Shown here piece after piece: positions 54,701 to 63,800 of a DNA stretch of 64,000 nt; position 1 is the first letter of the stretch; each line of letters opens with the position of its first letter. Location of the stretch: NCBI GenBank assembly GCA_000508965.1, contig BAHV02000016.1, positions 1 through 64,000 of the forward strand. The letters are read 5' to 3'. This DNA comes from Dielma sp000508965 (GTDB lineage Bacteria; Bacillota_I; Bacilli_A; Erysipelotrichales; Erysipelotrichaceae). The notes beneath the pieces were generated by a model. The model saw nothing but the letters and a program-made list of their open reading frames with translations, was not told the origin of the DNA and made no database searches. Made by a program: the position numbers and the translations under genes.

Positions 54701-56454
54701 GTCCATGCTCCACTCACTACATCCTGCCAGTCTGAATATGATTGTTTCTTTTCCCAGTTTCTGCAAGTATCCCGAAAATGAAGTGCAAGAAGATTGGTCA
54801 TTTCTTCCTGCTCCTGTTCAATGGCATTATTGGAAATCAAATTATCCACGTAATTTCCATCCTCATACATATCCCGAATTCTGTTCGCTGCTTCTTCCCA
54901 CGTAACCATGCGGTCAAAGTTTCTTCTGGCAGAGTCCCCTCGCCGGATACGGATACCATCATTGTCATACCAGATACTGATTTTCTGACCATCTATGGTA
55001 AATCCTTTGCCACCAGTTCCATATTCATCTTTCAGAAAACTCCGCATTTCTTCATTATCCAGACCTTCAATCAGTCTTGCTGTAATATGAAACAGTGTAT
55101 TTTTCTGTCCGCTTCCCGTGCGGAGAATATCATTTACCACTTCATCGGAAATAAGAAAAGCGGCTGGCTGTTCCAATGCAGCTGCCGCTTTCCTTATTTC
55201 TCCTAACTGTTCCTCTTCTGTTGGGAACAGACTTAACTGTAAATAATCTCCTGAATCACCAGCTCCTCTGCCTGTGCCTTGATCTGGTTCATGTGTCTGG
55301 TCCATGCCATCCCGTCTGCCATTTTGTCCGGTGCCGGATCTTTCTCCAGAAGTTCGTTCATCAGGTCGTCTACTCTCTGTCTTGCCTGGCTGTCGATCTC
55401 CATCAGATGACTGTCCAGACGGTTCTGCAGTGTCAGAATGTTGAACCTGGCTACCTTGTGATTTCTCAGATACTCTTTCCGCATCATTCCGTACTTGCCG
55501 ATGGTTCCTCTCGTCTCTTCCAGGCTGATATCTGGAATCTGATACTCTCCGTTCTGGCTGTAACTGATCTCTCTCATAGTCTGTTTCCTCCTTTTTTTCT
55601 TCTCTATCTTCTGTGTTATCTGTATTACTTTCACGCATTAACGTGTTAAATTCATTATAGACTACTTCTTTTTCTTTTGCAACCGTTTTCAGGTCATTTT
55701 CCAGATTATTCAGCACATATCGTCCAATCTGCATCAGGACTGGTCTGCTGATCTCATTGACTGCACTTCCCAGATGTCCTAATACTATCAGCTGATTAAA
55801 GTCCGTAATATGCCGAAAATCCTCTGCATCCAGATATTCCTGTGCATCCAGTCCACACCGGTTTAGTAATACATACCAGACACTATTGGTCATCAGTTCC
55901 CGAAATTCGACTTCCTGATTCTGTTCGTCCAGTTCTTCCAGAAATGTCCCTGTTACGTCCAGTCTCAGTTCTTCCAATGCATCTGGAAGCCATTCTTGCA
56001 TACTCTCCTTCGCTGCCTGATGCAGACTTTCAGCAAGTCCTCCTTCTGTATCTTCCAGTGATAACTGCTCCTGCAGATAATCTGCCACCAGCTGTTCTCC
56101 TTCCACCGGAAGATTCCATAACTGAGGATCCTTTCCAAGATTCCGCACTTTATAAGTGTCCTGCACATCAAATACATACCGAAGTTTCGTTTTCGGTCCG
56201 GAAGTATTGTCAATCAAGGCAATCCCTTTGGATCCCTTTTTGATCCAGCGGTACATCTTCTGATTCCAGATTTCCATGGATGCTACGGCAGTTGCTTCCG
56301 GTCGCTGTGCATAAATTAAAAGCTGTTCTGGAAAAGTGTATTTGTACAGTCTGGATGCAGTGTTTAGGAACCGCATCCATTCCTGCGGACTGGCAGCTAC
56401 ATCTTTTGCCACCTCTTCCGTCAGCTGTTCCATTGCATATAATTTATTTGCCAT
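48772..56454 (-). CDS. Giant ArdC-N / DNA methylase / Snf2 helicase protein
   Basis: 2560 residues, AAGGAG before the ATG. N-terminal ArdC-like domain (FLNTASRLYKYTFPEQLLIY, WIKKGSKGIALID). A disordered linker at about 280-405 is rich in R, D, G, Q, S. DNA adenine methylase core near 1060-1230 has GNILEPSMGVGNFFG and motif IV as N-V-P-F. The Snf2/DEAD helicase has AHVVGAGKTYEMVAAA near 1735, LYVDEAHSYKN near 1895, TGTPISNSMTELYVM, and the C-lobe QREGRIIRQGNHNKK near 2230. Such proteins are hallmark ICE genes, probably guarding transferred DNA from restriction. The linker region also encodes a TnpV-like protein in another frame (55233-55577). Confidence 0.92.
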   Translation of the reverse strand: MANKLYAMEQLTEEVAKDVAASPQEWMRFLNTASRLYKYTFPEQLLIYAQRPEATAVASMEIWNQKMYRWIKKGSKGIALIDNTSGPKTKLRYVFDVQDTYKVRNLGKDPQLWNLPVEGEQLVADYLQEQLSLEDTEGGLAESLHQAAKESMQEWLPDALEELRLDVTGTFLEELDEQNQEVEFRELMTNSVWYVLLNRCGLDAQEYLDAEDFRHITDFNQLIVLGHLGSAVNEISRPVLMQIGRYVLNNLENDLKTVAKEKEVVYNEFNTLMRESNTDNTEDREEKKEETDYERDQLQPERRVSDSRYQPGRDERNHRQVRNDAERVSEKSQGSQVQHSDTAEPSGQSSDGDRQPGKTESRRPDERTSGERSGTGQNGRRDGMDQTHEPDQGTGRGAGDSGDYLQLSLFPTEEEQLGEIRKAAAALEQPAAFLISDEVVNDILRTGSGQKNTLFHITARLIEGLDNEEMRSFLKDEYGTGGKGFTIDGQKISIWYDNDGIRIRRGDSARRNFDRMVTWEEAANRIRDMYEDGNYVDNLISNNAIEQEQEEMTNLLALHFRDTCRNWEKKQSYSDWQDVVSGAWTDQEEADAIVYRFEWLQKYMDENPGDYHRWEIQHNPEYFQRFQDLQRERSWVDQKFTVERPALSFITQDEIDAVLRRGGITAGGRNRIYEYFMEHHDMKDAAEFLKNEYGTGGSSPGIPGADASDASHDAKGLKLAKGKIGSPEVEVLLKWNKVAERVRQLIRTDDYLSPEEMEKYEERQEAQRLADLEEAQQMLGEQLEQDTFTAEDITDLRLVDSEYMSGTRTKIYDFACKVKGEENRLQYTLEYHDDGEGFTIHTEKDDIWERMSTQELERLDVKLGQEVLYYHYHNKTVNADTLDKLREIKEEIMEEESSYFTAISKRVWTDYDKKEKELSGEVEVLEEKESLEEINGIAELIPATNFHITDDELGQGTPKEKFRANIMAIQLLKKCEDENRNATPEEQEILSRYVGWGGLADAFDETKSAWETEYLELKTVLTPEEYAAARASTLNAHYTQPIVIESMYQVLENLGFTKGNILEPSMGVGNFFGKLPENLNQSKLYGVELDSISGRIAKLLYPDANIQIKGFEKTDYPNDFFDVAIGNVPFGAYKVNDRQYDRYNFMIHDYFLAKTIDQLRPGGVAALITTKGTMDKESPEVRKYLAERADLLGAIRLPNTAFKANAGTEVSADILFFQKRESFTKVMPDWVNLESDANGITINKYFVQHPGLILGEMKEVSGPYGMETTCAPMEGADLELQLQEVVKHIRGSMVAAVDIEAELDEMPESIPADPNVRNYSYTVVDDQVYYRVNSLMNQVKMPAVTAERVKGMVAIRDTVRELIAMQMEEFVTDEEIQKQQKKLNQVYDTYTAKYGVIGSNANKRAFSDDSSYCLLCSLEDLNEDGTLKRKADMFTKRTIKKAVAVTSVETATEALALSLNEKAKVDLPYMAQLTGKTEEKITEELVGVIFKNPLTDQWESGDEYLSGNVRDKLNTARTFAENHPEFTPNVRALEAVQPRDLEASEIEVRIGATWIEPSDYQDFMVELLHTPRYLAQKEIQVKFSEVNGEWRITGKNADSPRNAFAYATYGTERANAYRILEDTLNLKDVRIYDKVVNDNGDEVRVLNKKETMLASQKQDALKAAFQDWIFKDQQRRERLVSVYNERFNSIRPREYDGSHLSFPGMNPEIELRPHQKNAVAHQLYGDNVLLAHVVGAGKTYEMVAAAMESKRLGLSQKNLFVVPNHLTEQWGAEFLQLYPGANILVATKKDFEPANRKKFCARIAMGNYDAVIIGHSQFERIPISDEKQEAMLQRQIDDLEMAIQSARYEQDGGRYTVKQIEKTRKTLQTRLEKLNQKEKKDQVVTFEELGVDHLYVDEAHSYKNAFLYTKMRNVAGIAQNEAQKSADMFNKCQYLDEITGGKGITFATGTPISNSMTELYVMQRYLQNSKLQNMGLGLFDSWASTFGEVVTSIELAPEGTGYRAKSRFARFYNIPELMNMFKEIADIKTSDQLKLPVPEAEYETVVLKPTEQQKEIVESLGERAEVVRNGGVDASVDNMLKITNDGRKLALDQRLVNELLPDNPESKISVCAEKSYEIWKDTAAQKSAQLIFCDLSTPKGDGSFNVYDDLKQKLIAKGVPEKEIAFIHDANTEAKKTELFGKVKSGQVRFLIGSTAKMGAGTNVQDRLIALHHLDIGWKPSDLEQREGRIIRQGNHNKKVHIFRYVTESTFDSYMWQLVENKQKFISQIMTSKAPVRSCEDVDEAALSYAEVKALATGNPAVKEKMALDVDVAKLKLLKANHMNNQYRLEDDIARNFPQQIAKLTEIIDSYKADIAHYSEHKITDPEQFTMEIGGKEFTEKKEAGAALLAVCKDIKAVDAAMDIGNYQGFNMRIQFDGWSKEFILSVKHEAVSKVHLGADALGNITRINNLLDSYPEKLSEAQQRLETVYEQLANAKEEVGKPFPKEEELNQKLERLSELNALLNMDEREDAETEVSESDEKEERPTRGSIHEKLQIYKEKSQRESETGKENRKRDFGLE
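55233..55577 (-). CDS. TnpV-like protein overprinted in another frame of the helicase gene
   Basis: 114 residues starting at the ATG 55575-55577 with AGGAGG eight bases upstream. The whole gene lies inside 48772-56454 on the same strand in a different frame. Sequence matches the TnpV family of Tn4451-like elements as I know it: GEYQIPDISLEETRGTIGKY, MMRKEYLRNHKVARFNILTL, LMEIDSQARQRVDDLMNELL, MAWTRHMNQIKAQAEELVIQ. The helicase frame over the same bases is a low-complexity linker, so this frame looks like the older or more constrained one. TnpV's role in transposition is unknown. Confidence 0.75.
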   Translation of the reverse strand: MREISYSQNGEYQIPDISLEETRGTIGKYGMMRKEYLRNHKVARFNILTLQNRLDSHLMEIDSQARQRVDDLMNELLEKDPAPDKMADGMAWTRHMNQIKAQAEELVIQEIIYS

Positions 56455-56478
56455 GCGCTACTCCTTTTCATAAAATCA

Positions 56479-56499
56479 GGGACTGCTTAGCACAGTCCC
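56479..56499 (-). terminator. Hairpin between DUF5688 gene and giant helicase gene
   Basis: GGGACTG/CAGTCCC arms with a 7-base loop, in the 68-base gap between two same-strand genes, 25 bases before the helicase start. Weak T content follows, so attenuation is more likely than full termination. Confidence 0.5.
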
Positions 56500-56522
56500 C
56501 TTAAAATCATCGTTGTTACTCT

Positions 56523-57611
56523 TTATAATGCTGTGGCAAGCTCTTTTGACTTATTCTTTGGCACTTTGTCTCCCTCTTTTGCCTTGATTTCTGCCTTAGC
56601 TTTCTCCAGTCTTCCATGGATTCCACCTTTTACTTCCGCTTTTTCGGCTGCTTTTTCTTTCTCCAAACGAGCTTCCCTACGCTCAGCATTTTCCATAACT
56701 GCCGTTTTCCCATCACAAAACTGAACTTTATCGGAAAGCTGCTCCTGTCTCTCCACCTTTGTCTCATTGACTTCCTGTACCATCGCATTTAATTCCGGAA
56801 CCTGAAAAATGCCGTTATCAGGAAGAATCAGCACTTCATGAATGGAAGATGGGATGACAAAGTAATCACTTCCCAGGCATTCCCCAATCTGTTTACGAAT
56901 ATCTTCCTGCAGTAACAGGGAAGCTCCATTCATCTTAGCTTTGTTTGTCAGACAGAACATTGGGTTTTCCATGGCTTCCATATCCATTTTTTCATTCAGC
57001 AGGTTTTCTGGTTCTTCACCAAAAATCATAGATTTGATAATCTCATTCATATCCATAAGTGTGACACCACGTTTTCGGTCTGCCACCATCGCATCCGCTT
57101 GAATCTGTTCGGCAGATACTCCCCACTCGTTCATCAGAGAAACAGTTACCGGAATACTGCTGATCCCTTCTCCATTTTCCTCCAGATTTACTGCATAATA
57201 AGCTGCAAAATCTCCGTGTTCTGTGACTACTTTATCTGCAAGAAGATCGGTATTCCATTCCTTATCACAAATTCTCATCTGTAATTTGTCCTTCATCTTT
57301 TCATAATCCAGAATATCTGGAACTCCCATATCAAAAAATTCTGCTTTTCCCTGTGCCTCAATACGCATATCAGCCACATCGCCAACACAAGAGTCTACAT
57401 CTTTTCCATGGATATATTCCTGGTAGAGGGAATCCAGATAGACTGTCGGTACGATTCTCTGATCTCCATTCGGAATCGTAATACCTGTCAGCTTCAAACC
57501 ATTGTTTTTTTCTACTTCCTGCAGTTTAATTTCTGCATCCTTATAAGACTCTGGCAGATACTCCTTTACATTGTCTTTGACATATTCATAAAATTCTTTT
57601 CTGTTCATCAT
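56523..57611 (-). CDS. DUF5688 family ICE protein
   Basis: 362 residues. NRKEFYEYVKDNVKEYLP at the start, then NNGLKLTGITIPNGDQRIVP and VYLDSLYQEYIHGKD are typical of DUF5688. The region NPMFCLTNKAKMNGASLLLQ and the line DYFVIPSSIHEVLILPDNG follow. The C-terminal tail KGGIHGRLEKAKAEIKAKEG repeats the short motif at the ends of the YodL and helicase proteins. Function unknown, but the gene is a constant member of this ICE module. Two ATGs in a row open the frame. Confidence 0.82.
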   Translation of the reverse strand: MMNRKEFYEYVKDNVKEYLPESYKDAEIKLQEVEKNNGLKLTGITIPNGDQRIVPTVYLDSLYQEYIHGKDVDSCVGDVADMRIEAQGKAEFFDMGVPDILDYEKMKDKLQMRICDKEWNTDLLADKVVTEHGDFAAYYAVNLEENGEGISSIPVTVSLMNEWGVSAEQIQADAMVADRKRGVTLMDMNEIIKSMIFGEEPENLLNEKMDMEAMENPMFCLTNKAKMNGASLLLQEDIRKQIGECLGSDYFVIPSSIHEVLILPDNGIFQVPELNAMVQEVNETKVERQEQLSDKVQFCDGKTAVMENAERREARLEKEKAAEKAEVKGGIHGRLEKAKAEIKAKEGDKVPKNKSKELATAL

Positions 57612-57617
57612 ACGCTT

Positions 57618-57758
57618 TTACCCCTTTCTGATCATGTGATGGTTCATTCTTTTTCTGCTGACCATCTGCTCGGATTTCTTCTGATAAGCCATCATTCTCT
57701 TTAAAGTTTTCTCCTGGTTTTTTCGTGCTTCCCGTCTTTTTTCCATTGCTTTCATCAT
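57618..57758 (-). CDS. Small basic protein (46 residues)
   Basis: The frame from the ATG at 57756-57758 has AAAGGAAC about eight bases upstream. It reads MMKAMEKRREARKNQEKTLK then RMMAYQKKSEQMVSRKRMNH and ends MIRKG. It is almost entirely Lys, Arg, Met and Gln and predicted helical, so it may bind DNA or RNA. It ends seven bases before the DUF5688 gene, in the same operon. No family recognised; small size keeps confidence moderate. Confidence 0.55.
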   Translation of the reverse strand: MMKAMEKRREARKNQEKTLKRMMAYQKKSEQMVSRKRMNHHMIRKG

Positions 57759-57797
57759 AGTTTTCTGTTCCTTTCTGTGATATTTTTGTATGAAAAA

Positions 57798-57820
57798 GGG
57801 AGCCTCACATAGAAGCTCCC
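57798..57820 (-). terminator. Terminator after the adhesin gene
   Basis: GGGAGC/GCTCCC arms extended by partial pairing, followed on the minus strand by five T, 27 bases after the adhesin stop codon. Confidence 0.8.
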
Positions 57821-57846
57821 AATCATAACCGTTGGTTTTAGTTTCC

Positions 57847-60800
57847 TTATTTGCTTTTCCTTTTCCTGCTGATATACAGTCCTGCCATACCTCCTGTGGA
57901 GATTACAAGAAGCAGGATCGGCAGCCAGATATTCGTGCTGTCACCTGTTTTCGGTGCGTTTGATACCTTTGTCTCTTCATGGGATTGTGGTGTGTTCGGT
58001 GTTTCTGGAACTTCCGGTTTCTCATTTGTCAGATTAAAGGTAACTTCTACAACCGGTGTACTGTCATCTGCATAGGCAAATGTCACTTCATGCTTGGTCT
58101 GATCCAGTGTGTATCCGTCCAGTGTCTTTGTTTCCACCAGATAATACTTGATAGCGGTATCATATTTGCCGTTCTTAAATGTGGCAATCTCATACAGCTT
58201 ACTTTCTGCATGACCGGCAGCATCTGTCTTTAAGGTTTCCAGAACTTTTCCTTTGCTGTCACGAAGTTCAAATTCTACCCCTTTCAGCGGTTCTCCTGAT
58301 GATTTATCTGTCTTATTGAGAATCACTTTTCCCTTGGCAGTGTCATCTTTCATAGCTACTTTCTGGATCTCTCCAGTATCCTTTACTTCAAAACTAACAT
58401 CCGATGTCAGAAGATATCCTTTCGGTGCCTGCTCTTCACGTAAGGTATATTTACCGATTGGAAGTTTTTCGATATAGTGTGCTTCCTCTGTGGAAGTCCA
58501 GCTCTCTACTACCTGATCATCCTTATCGAGAATCGTCAGTTTCGCACCTGGAATCTCAGTTTCTCCTGTGATATCCGTCTTACTGATCTGCACTTTTGTC
58601 ACATCATCTTTCATCTCTACTTTCTGAATCTCGGCTGTATTTTCTACTGTAAAGGTAATACTTTCTGCAGTGACATATCCATCTGCCGGTTTTGTCTCTG
58701 TCATGGTGTATTCCTTACCAACAACCAGTTCTTTGATCACATGGGGTTCTTCCGTAGAAGTCCATTCATCCACTGCATTGCCATCTGAATCCGTCACTTT
58801 CAGGTGTGCACCTGGAAGTTCTTTACCTGTTGTCAGGTCTGTTTTGGTCAGCTCCACTGTGGTTGGCTGATTCTCAAAAGTAAAGTCGTAGCTTACTTCT
58901 GCCTGGTCTTCTCCGGCATATTCAAAGGTAAATTCCTGTATTTCTTCTGTTGTAACAAATCCGTCCGGCGCAAAGATCTCTTTCACATAGTATTTTCCAT
59001 CTACCGGAAGATCTGCCGTAAAAGTAATCTGTCCTTTTTCATCCGTTACCCTCTGCTCGATCAGACTGCCTTTCTCAAGGAGTACCTCGCCCTTTGCATT
59101 TTTGATATCTTCACTGGTATAAAGACCAAAGACACCACCTGCAAGAACACGTTCTGTATCTTTTTCTTTCTTCAGAACCGTAACCTTTACTTTCTGACGG
59201 GCATTCTGCCATTTCTCATCATAAGTGATGACTGGTGTGTCCTGATCACGGTAGGAAAGGTCAACATATCTCGGCTCTTTGTCCAGCACATAACCGTGGG
59301 CTGTTTTTACTTCCTTCACATAGTATTTTCCAGCCGGGAGATCTCCCATCTGTGCAATACCATTGGAATCTGTGGTAATGGTTCCTACTTTTTCATCTGC
59401 TTTGAAATAATCTTCACTGACACCATCTGCCGCTTTGATATCTTCCGCAGCAAATACATCGAAAGTCACATCTGAAAGGCTTCCGGTTACATACTCAAAA
59501 AGATGCTCCACGGTACCTTTTACATGATCCAAAAGTGTCACCTTATCCAGAAACTCTCCATTTTTGTTGATGATCAGAAGTCCTGTTGGAACTTCATCTT
59601 TCATCTCTACTTTCTGAATCTCGGCAGTATCTTCCAGTGTGAACTTCACATCCGTCGTTTTCAGATATCCATACGGTGCCATTTCCTCTCGAAGGGTGTA
59701 TTCTTCACCCACAGTCAGTCGTTTGATCACATGTGGCTGATCTTTTACAGAAGTCCACTGATCCACAACATTTCCTTCTTTATCAAGAACGGTGAGTTTT
59801 GCCCCATCCAGTTCCACACCTGTTGTTACATCAGATTTTGTGATTTCAACTGTTGTCGGCTGGTTCTTTTTCACTGTTTTCAGTTTTACTGTCTTCACAT
59901 CCTGCCCCTGGTAAGAAGCATCCAGATTCAGAACTTCATCAGAGGATACAAATCCCGCCGGTGCTTTTAACTCCTTCACATAATACTGTCCAAGTGGCAG
60001 ATCCAGCGTACATGCTGCAAGACCATCGTTATCAGAAGTCATTTCCTGTAAGAGTGTGTCTGCTTTCACGATTACTTTTCCATCCGCCTTAATATCCGCC
60101 TTGTTATAGATACCAAAGACAGCTCCCGCTACGGTTGCACCATTTTCTGCATCCTGTTTTTCTACCTGGATTGCAACTTTCTGGCGGTCATCGCCAACCG
60201 TCACTTCCTGTTCGATCACAGGTGTATCCTGATCCGCATAGACAAATGAGACATCCGATCTGTCATGGTTCAGGACAAATCCTTCCGGTGCAGTCTTTTC
60301 TACCACATAGTAAGAACCAAGCGGCAGGTTATCAGCAACTGCTTTTCCGTCTTCCCCGGTCGTTACCGTTGTTACCAGTGCATCTTTTGCATAGATCAGC
60401 TGTCTGTTTCTGTTTTCATCTTTCTGATAATCCGGTGTATAGATATTTTCAGCTGCATAGACATGAAATGATGCACCCTTCAGGTATCTTTCTTCATAAA
60501 CAAAATCCTTTTTAAATCCGGTCAGCATCTCACCTTTTTTATAGATCGTCAGTTTTCCTTTTACCGGATGGTTCTCGTAGTCTACCGTAATAATGGCATC
60601 TCCGCTCTCAGAATCCATCTGGTATGCTGTGTTTGCATCCACCGCAATCTCTACATAGTTCTTATTGATTGTGTACCCTTCCGGTGCGTTGACTTCCTCA
60701 ATCCGGTAATGTCCGATCTTCAGATTCTTCGGCATGATCAGATATCCCTGGCTGTCCGTAAAATAGGACTTGTGAGTAGTTGTCACTGGGTAAGTTGTTA

Positions 60801-63800
60801 CCTGCTCCACATACTTCTTGTTGTCCAGGTCATATACCTTAAATTCTGTTCCGGCAATCAATACAGATTTCTTTGTTTCATCGTCTTTTTTCACGATTTT
60901 CAGTTTTGCCTTAAACTCTTCATCCAGAAGCACTCTCCAGATCTGTGGCTCGTTTGGATGATGTTCTGTGATATTCACTTCAAAATCATCGACTGGCTTG
61001 TAATTGTGCGGTGTTGTAGTTTCACGCACGATATAGCTTCCAAATGGTAATGGAATACTGCAGGCATACCCTTTTTCATCTGTGAAAATCTCAGTTGCTC
61101 CATTTTCTCCACTCACTACTGGTTTGGCAGAATCAAAATCATAGCTTCCATCTGCTTTCTTTGTAAGAGAAGATTTCAGATAAACTGTAAATCCGGCTCC
61201 GGATAACAGATCTGCATCGGTCTTTCCATTGTTGGCTGCCTTGATGATCTGAAATGGCTGTTTGATGACCTGCTCACTGGAAGTGCACTCTCTTTTTACT
61301 TCTGCTGTCATATCTCCTTCATAACTGCACACAAGATCATGCTCTTCTGTATCTGCCAGGTATCCGGTCGGCGGTGTGATCTCTTTGACATAATATTTTC
61401 CAAGATATAAACCTTTTACAGAAGACTGTCCTTTGTCATCTGTTGTAAGAGATGCTACCTGTTCTCCTGCTTTATAAATAGTTCCGGTTGCTCCGTCCGG
61501 ATGCACGATATCTTCACGGGCATACAGACCATAAACTGCACCTTTCAGTGTGGCATCTCCCTGTGGTACTGCTTTTCCTGTTTCTTTATCAACTTTGAAT
61601 AAATTGATCTTTGCTGTCACACGGTCATTGCTGAAGGTATGGGCAAATGATACGGTTGCTTCTTTATCATTGGTGTAAGAAAACTTGAACGTATACACAT
61701 CTTCTGTATTTCTTACATAGCCTTCCGGCGCCTGATCTTCTTTTACGGAATAGGAATATCCAATCGGAAGATCTGCTGTGAATTTTGCTGTTCCATCTGC
61801 TCCAGTAGTTGCTTTCTCAATCAGTGTTCCTTTTTTCACAACAACGGTTCCGTCTGCATTTCTAATATCATCGGATGCATACAGAGCAAAAATACCGCCA
61901 TTCAGTGGTTTCTTTGTATCTTTATCCTGTTTTACTACGGAAACATCTGCTTTCTGTCTTTCGTTGTTAAAAGTCACATCTGCAAATACAACTTCTTTAT
62001 TCTGTCCGGCATAAGTCAGAGTCACTGGCTTTTCTTCGCTGCCGTTATAGAAATTGTCCGGTGCTTTTGCTTCTTTCACCACATAGCTTCCAAGATGCAG
62101 ATTCTTCAGTGTAACAGAACCATTCTCTCCCGTAGTCAGATTATCTTTTACCAGGTCACCTTTGCTGTACACTTTTGTGCCATAAGCAGTTACGATATCT
62201 GCCCCGGCATACACGTTATACACTGCATTTTTCTGTCTGCGGTTTTCATACTGGAATACCGTTCCATTTTCACTGACATCTGCTCCGGTAAGAACTTGTC
62301 CTTCTTTGTAAATGGTAAGCTCTGCAAGCTGTTCTTTATTTTCTACAGTCACAGAGGAAGTCTTACTTGCTACCAGTTTTACATTTGTTGCCGTTGCATT
62401 TACTACATATCCCTGTGGTGCTGTGATCTCTTTCAGATAAACGGTATCCTGTGTCTTGATGATCGTAACAGAAGATTTTCCATTCTTATCTGTTGCCGGC
62501 ATCTGAGTGATCAGCTTTGTACAAGCCTCATCGCTGTATACACCGAATACTGCACCTGCAAGATTGACATCCGCTGTATCGTCTTTCTTTACGATTTCGA
62601 TCGTAGCCTGTTCAATCCAGGACACCTTTAAGCTTACATATTTTTCATCAGCGACACCTTCTCCAAACACAAATGCCAGATCCTGAACACTTGCATTCGT
62701 AGTCAGTTTATATGCTGAATAATCTTTTGTAATACTACCCTTCATTTTTGCAGAAAAAGTAGCACTTACATCTTTTGTCTGTGTCAGAGGTGCTGAAAGA
62801 TAAAACGTAGTTCCTCCTCCAATTGTTACGCTTGCACCTGCCGCACTTACATTTCCAGTAGATACATTATAGAGCTTTACACCCTTTGGTAAGTCCATTG
62901 TAATTTTCTGCTGGGAAGATGCATTGAACTTAATGTTCTCCGTTCTCTGAACATTTCCATCTACATAAGCTTTTACATTCGGTTTTGAAAATGACATCGC
63001 TACATCTGGTATTTCCGGCTTATTCACACAATAATTATAGAGTTCTTTTGCCAAAGCCTCGCCTGTAGCATTTGTTCCATAGAATGCATCACTGCTTCCA
63101 TTGGCATACGATGCAGCCATGTGAATAATGATAAATCTTTTTCCTTCTGAGAAATCCGTGTGTTTATTCGCAAAAAAACTTTCGCTCCCTGCGGCATCTG
63201 TACCGTAATAACACACTTTTGCTAACGCCTGATTGTCCCCGATCTTTGTGATTGTATAATTTCCAGATCCTGGTCCTGGTTTTGCTGGCTGTACACAATA
63301 CGCAGTTGCTCTGACGCTTCCGTAGCTGATATAGTACGGCTCTGTCAGATAGGTTCCAAGATTATAATCTGCATATCTATACAGAGGTCCTTTTTCAATC
63401 GTTACCTGCTGTGTAGTTCTTGCTGAATAAGCCGAAACTGCTTCAAATGTTGCAATCTCTCCCTCTTCCATAGAATCAAGATCCACCCCTTCGTCTCCTG
63501 CCTGTTCCAAAACATCGTGAAGCTCTAACCCTGATTCTTCATCATAGGTATCCTGATTCTGTGCCTGCTCTACTAAATCATCAAATTCATCAGCATCAAT
63601 ATCGGTAATCTCCGAGTCTGCTTCGGAATCCTCCGCTTCTTCTGTCTGCTGTTCACTGCCAGCTGTTTCGGATTCGGTTACCGCTTCACTCCCTGCAGTT
63701 TCTGTCTGCACTTCTGTTTCTTTCTCACGCACAATCAGCTTTCGGCTGATCTGATACTTCGGATGCTCCTGATTTACCGGTTCCACATAATAGACCGCTT

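Noticed and set aside
55176..55649. 157-residue plus-strand frame opposite the TnpV-like gene
   Set aside because: Rich in Leu/Val/His as expected for an antisense reading; only the minus-strand frame has a ribosome site and family resemblance.
57900..60000. Repeats resembling a CRISPR or DNA repeat array
   Set aside because: The repeated DNA (for example around 58600 and 59600) is coding sequence of Cna_B repeats with variable spacing, not a repeat-spacer array.
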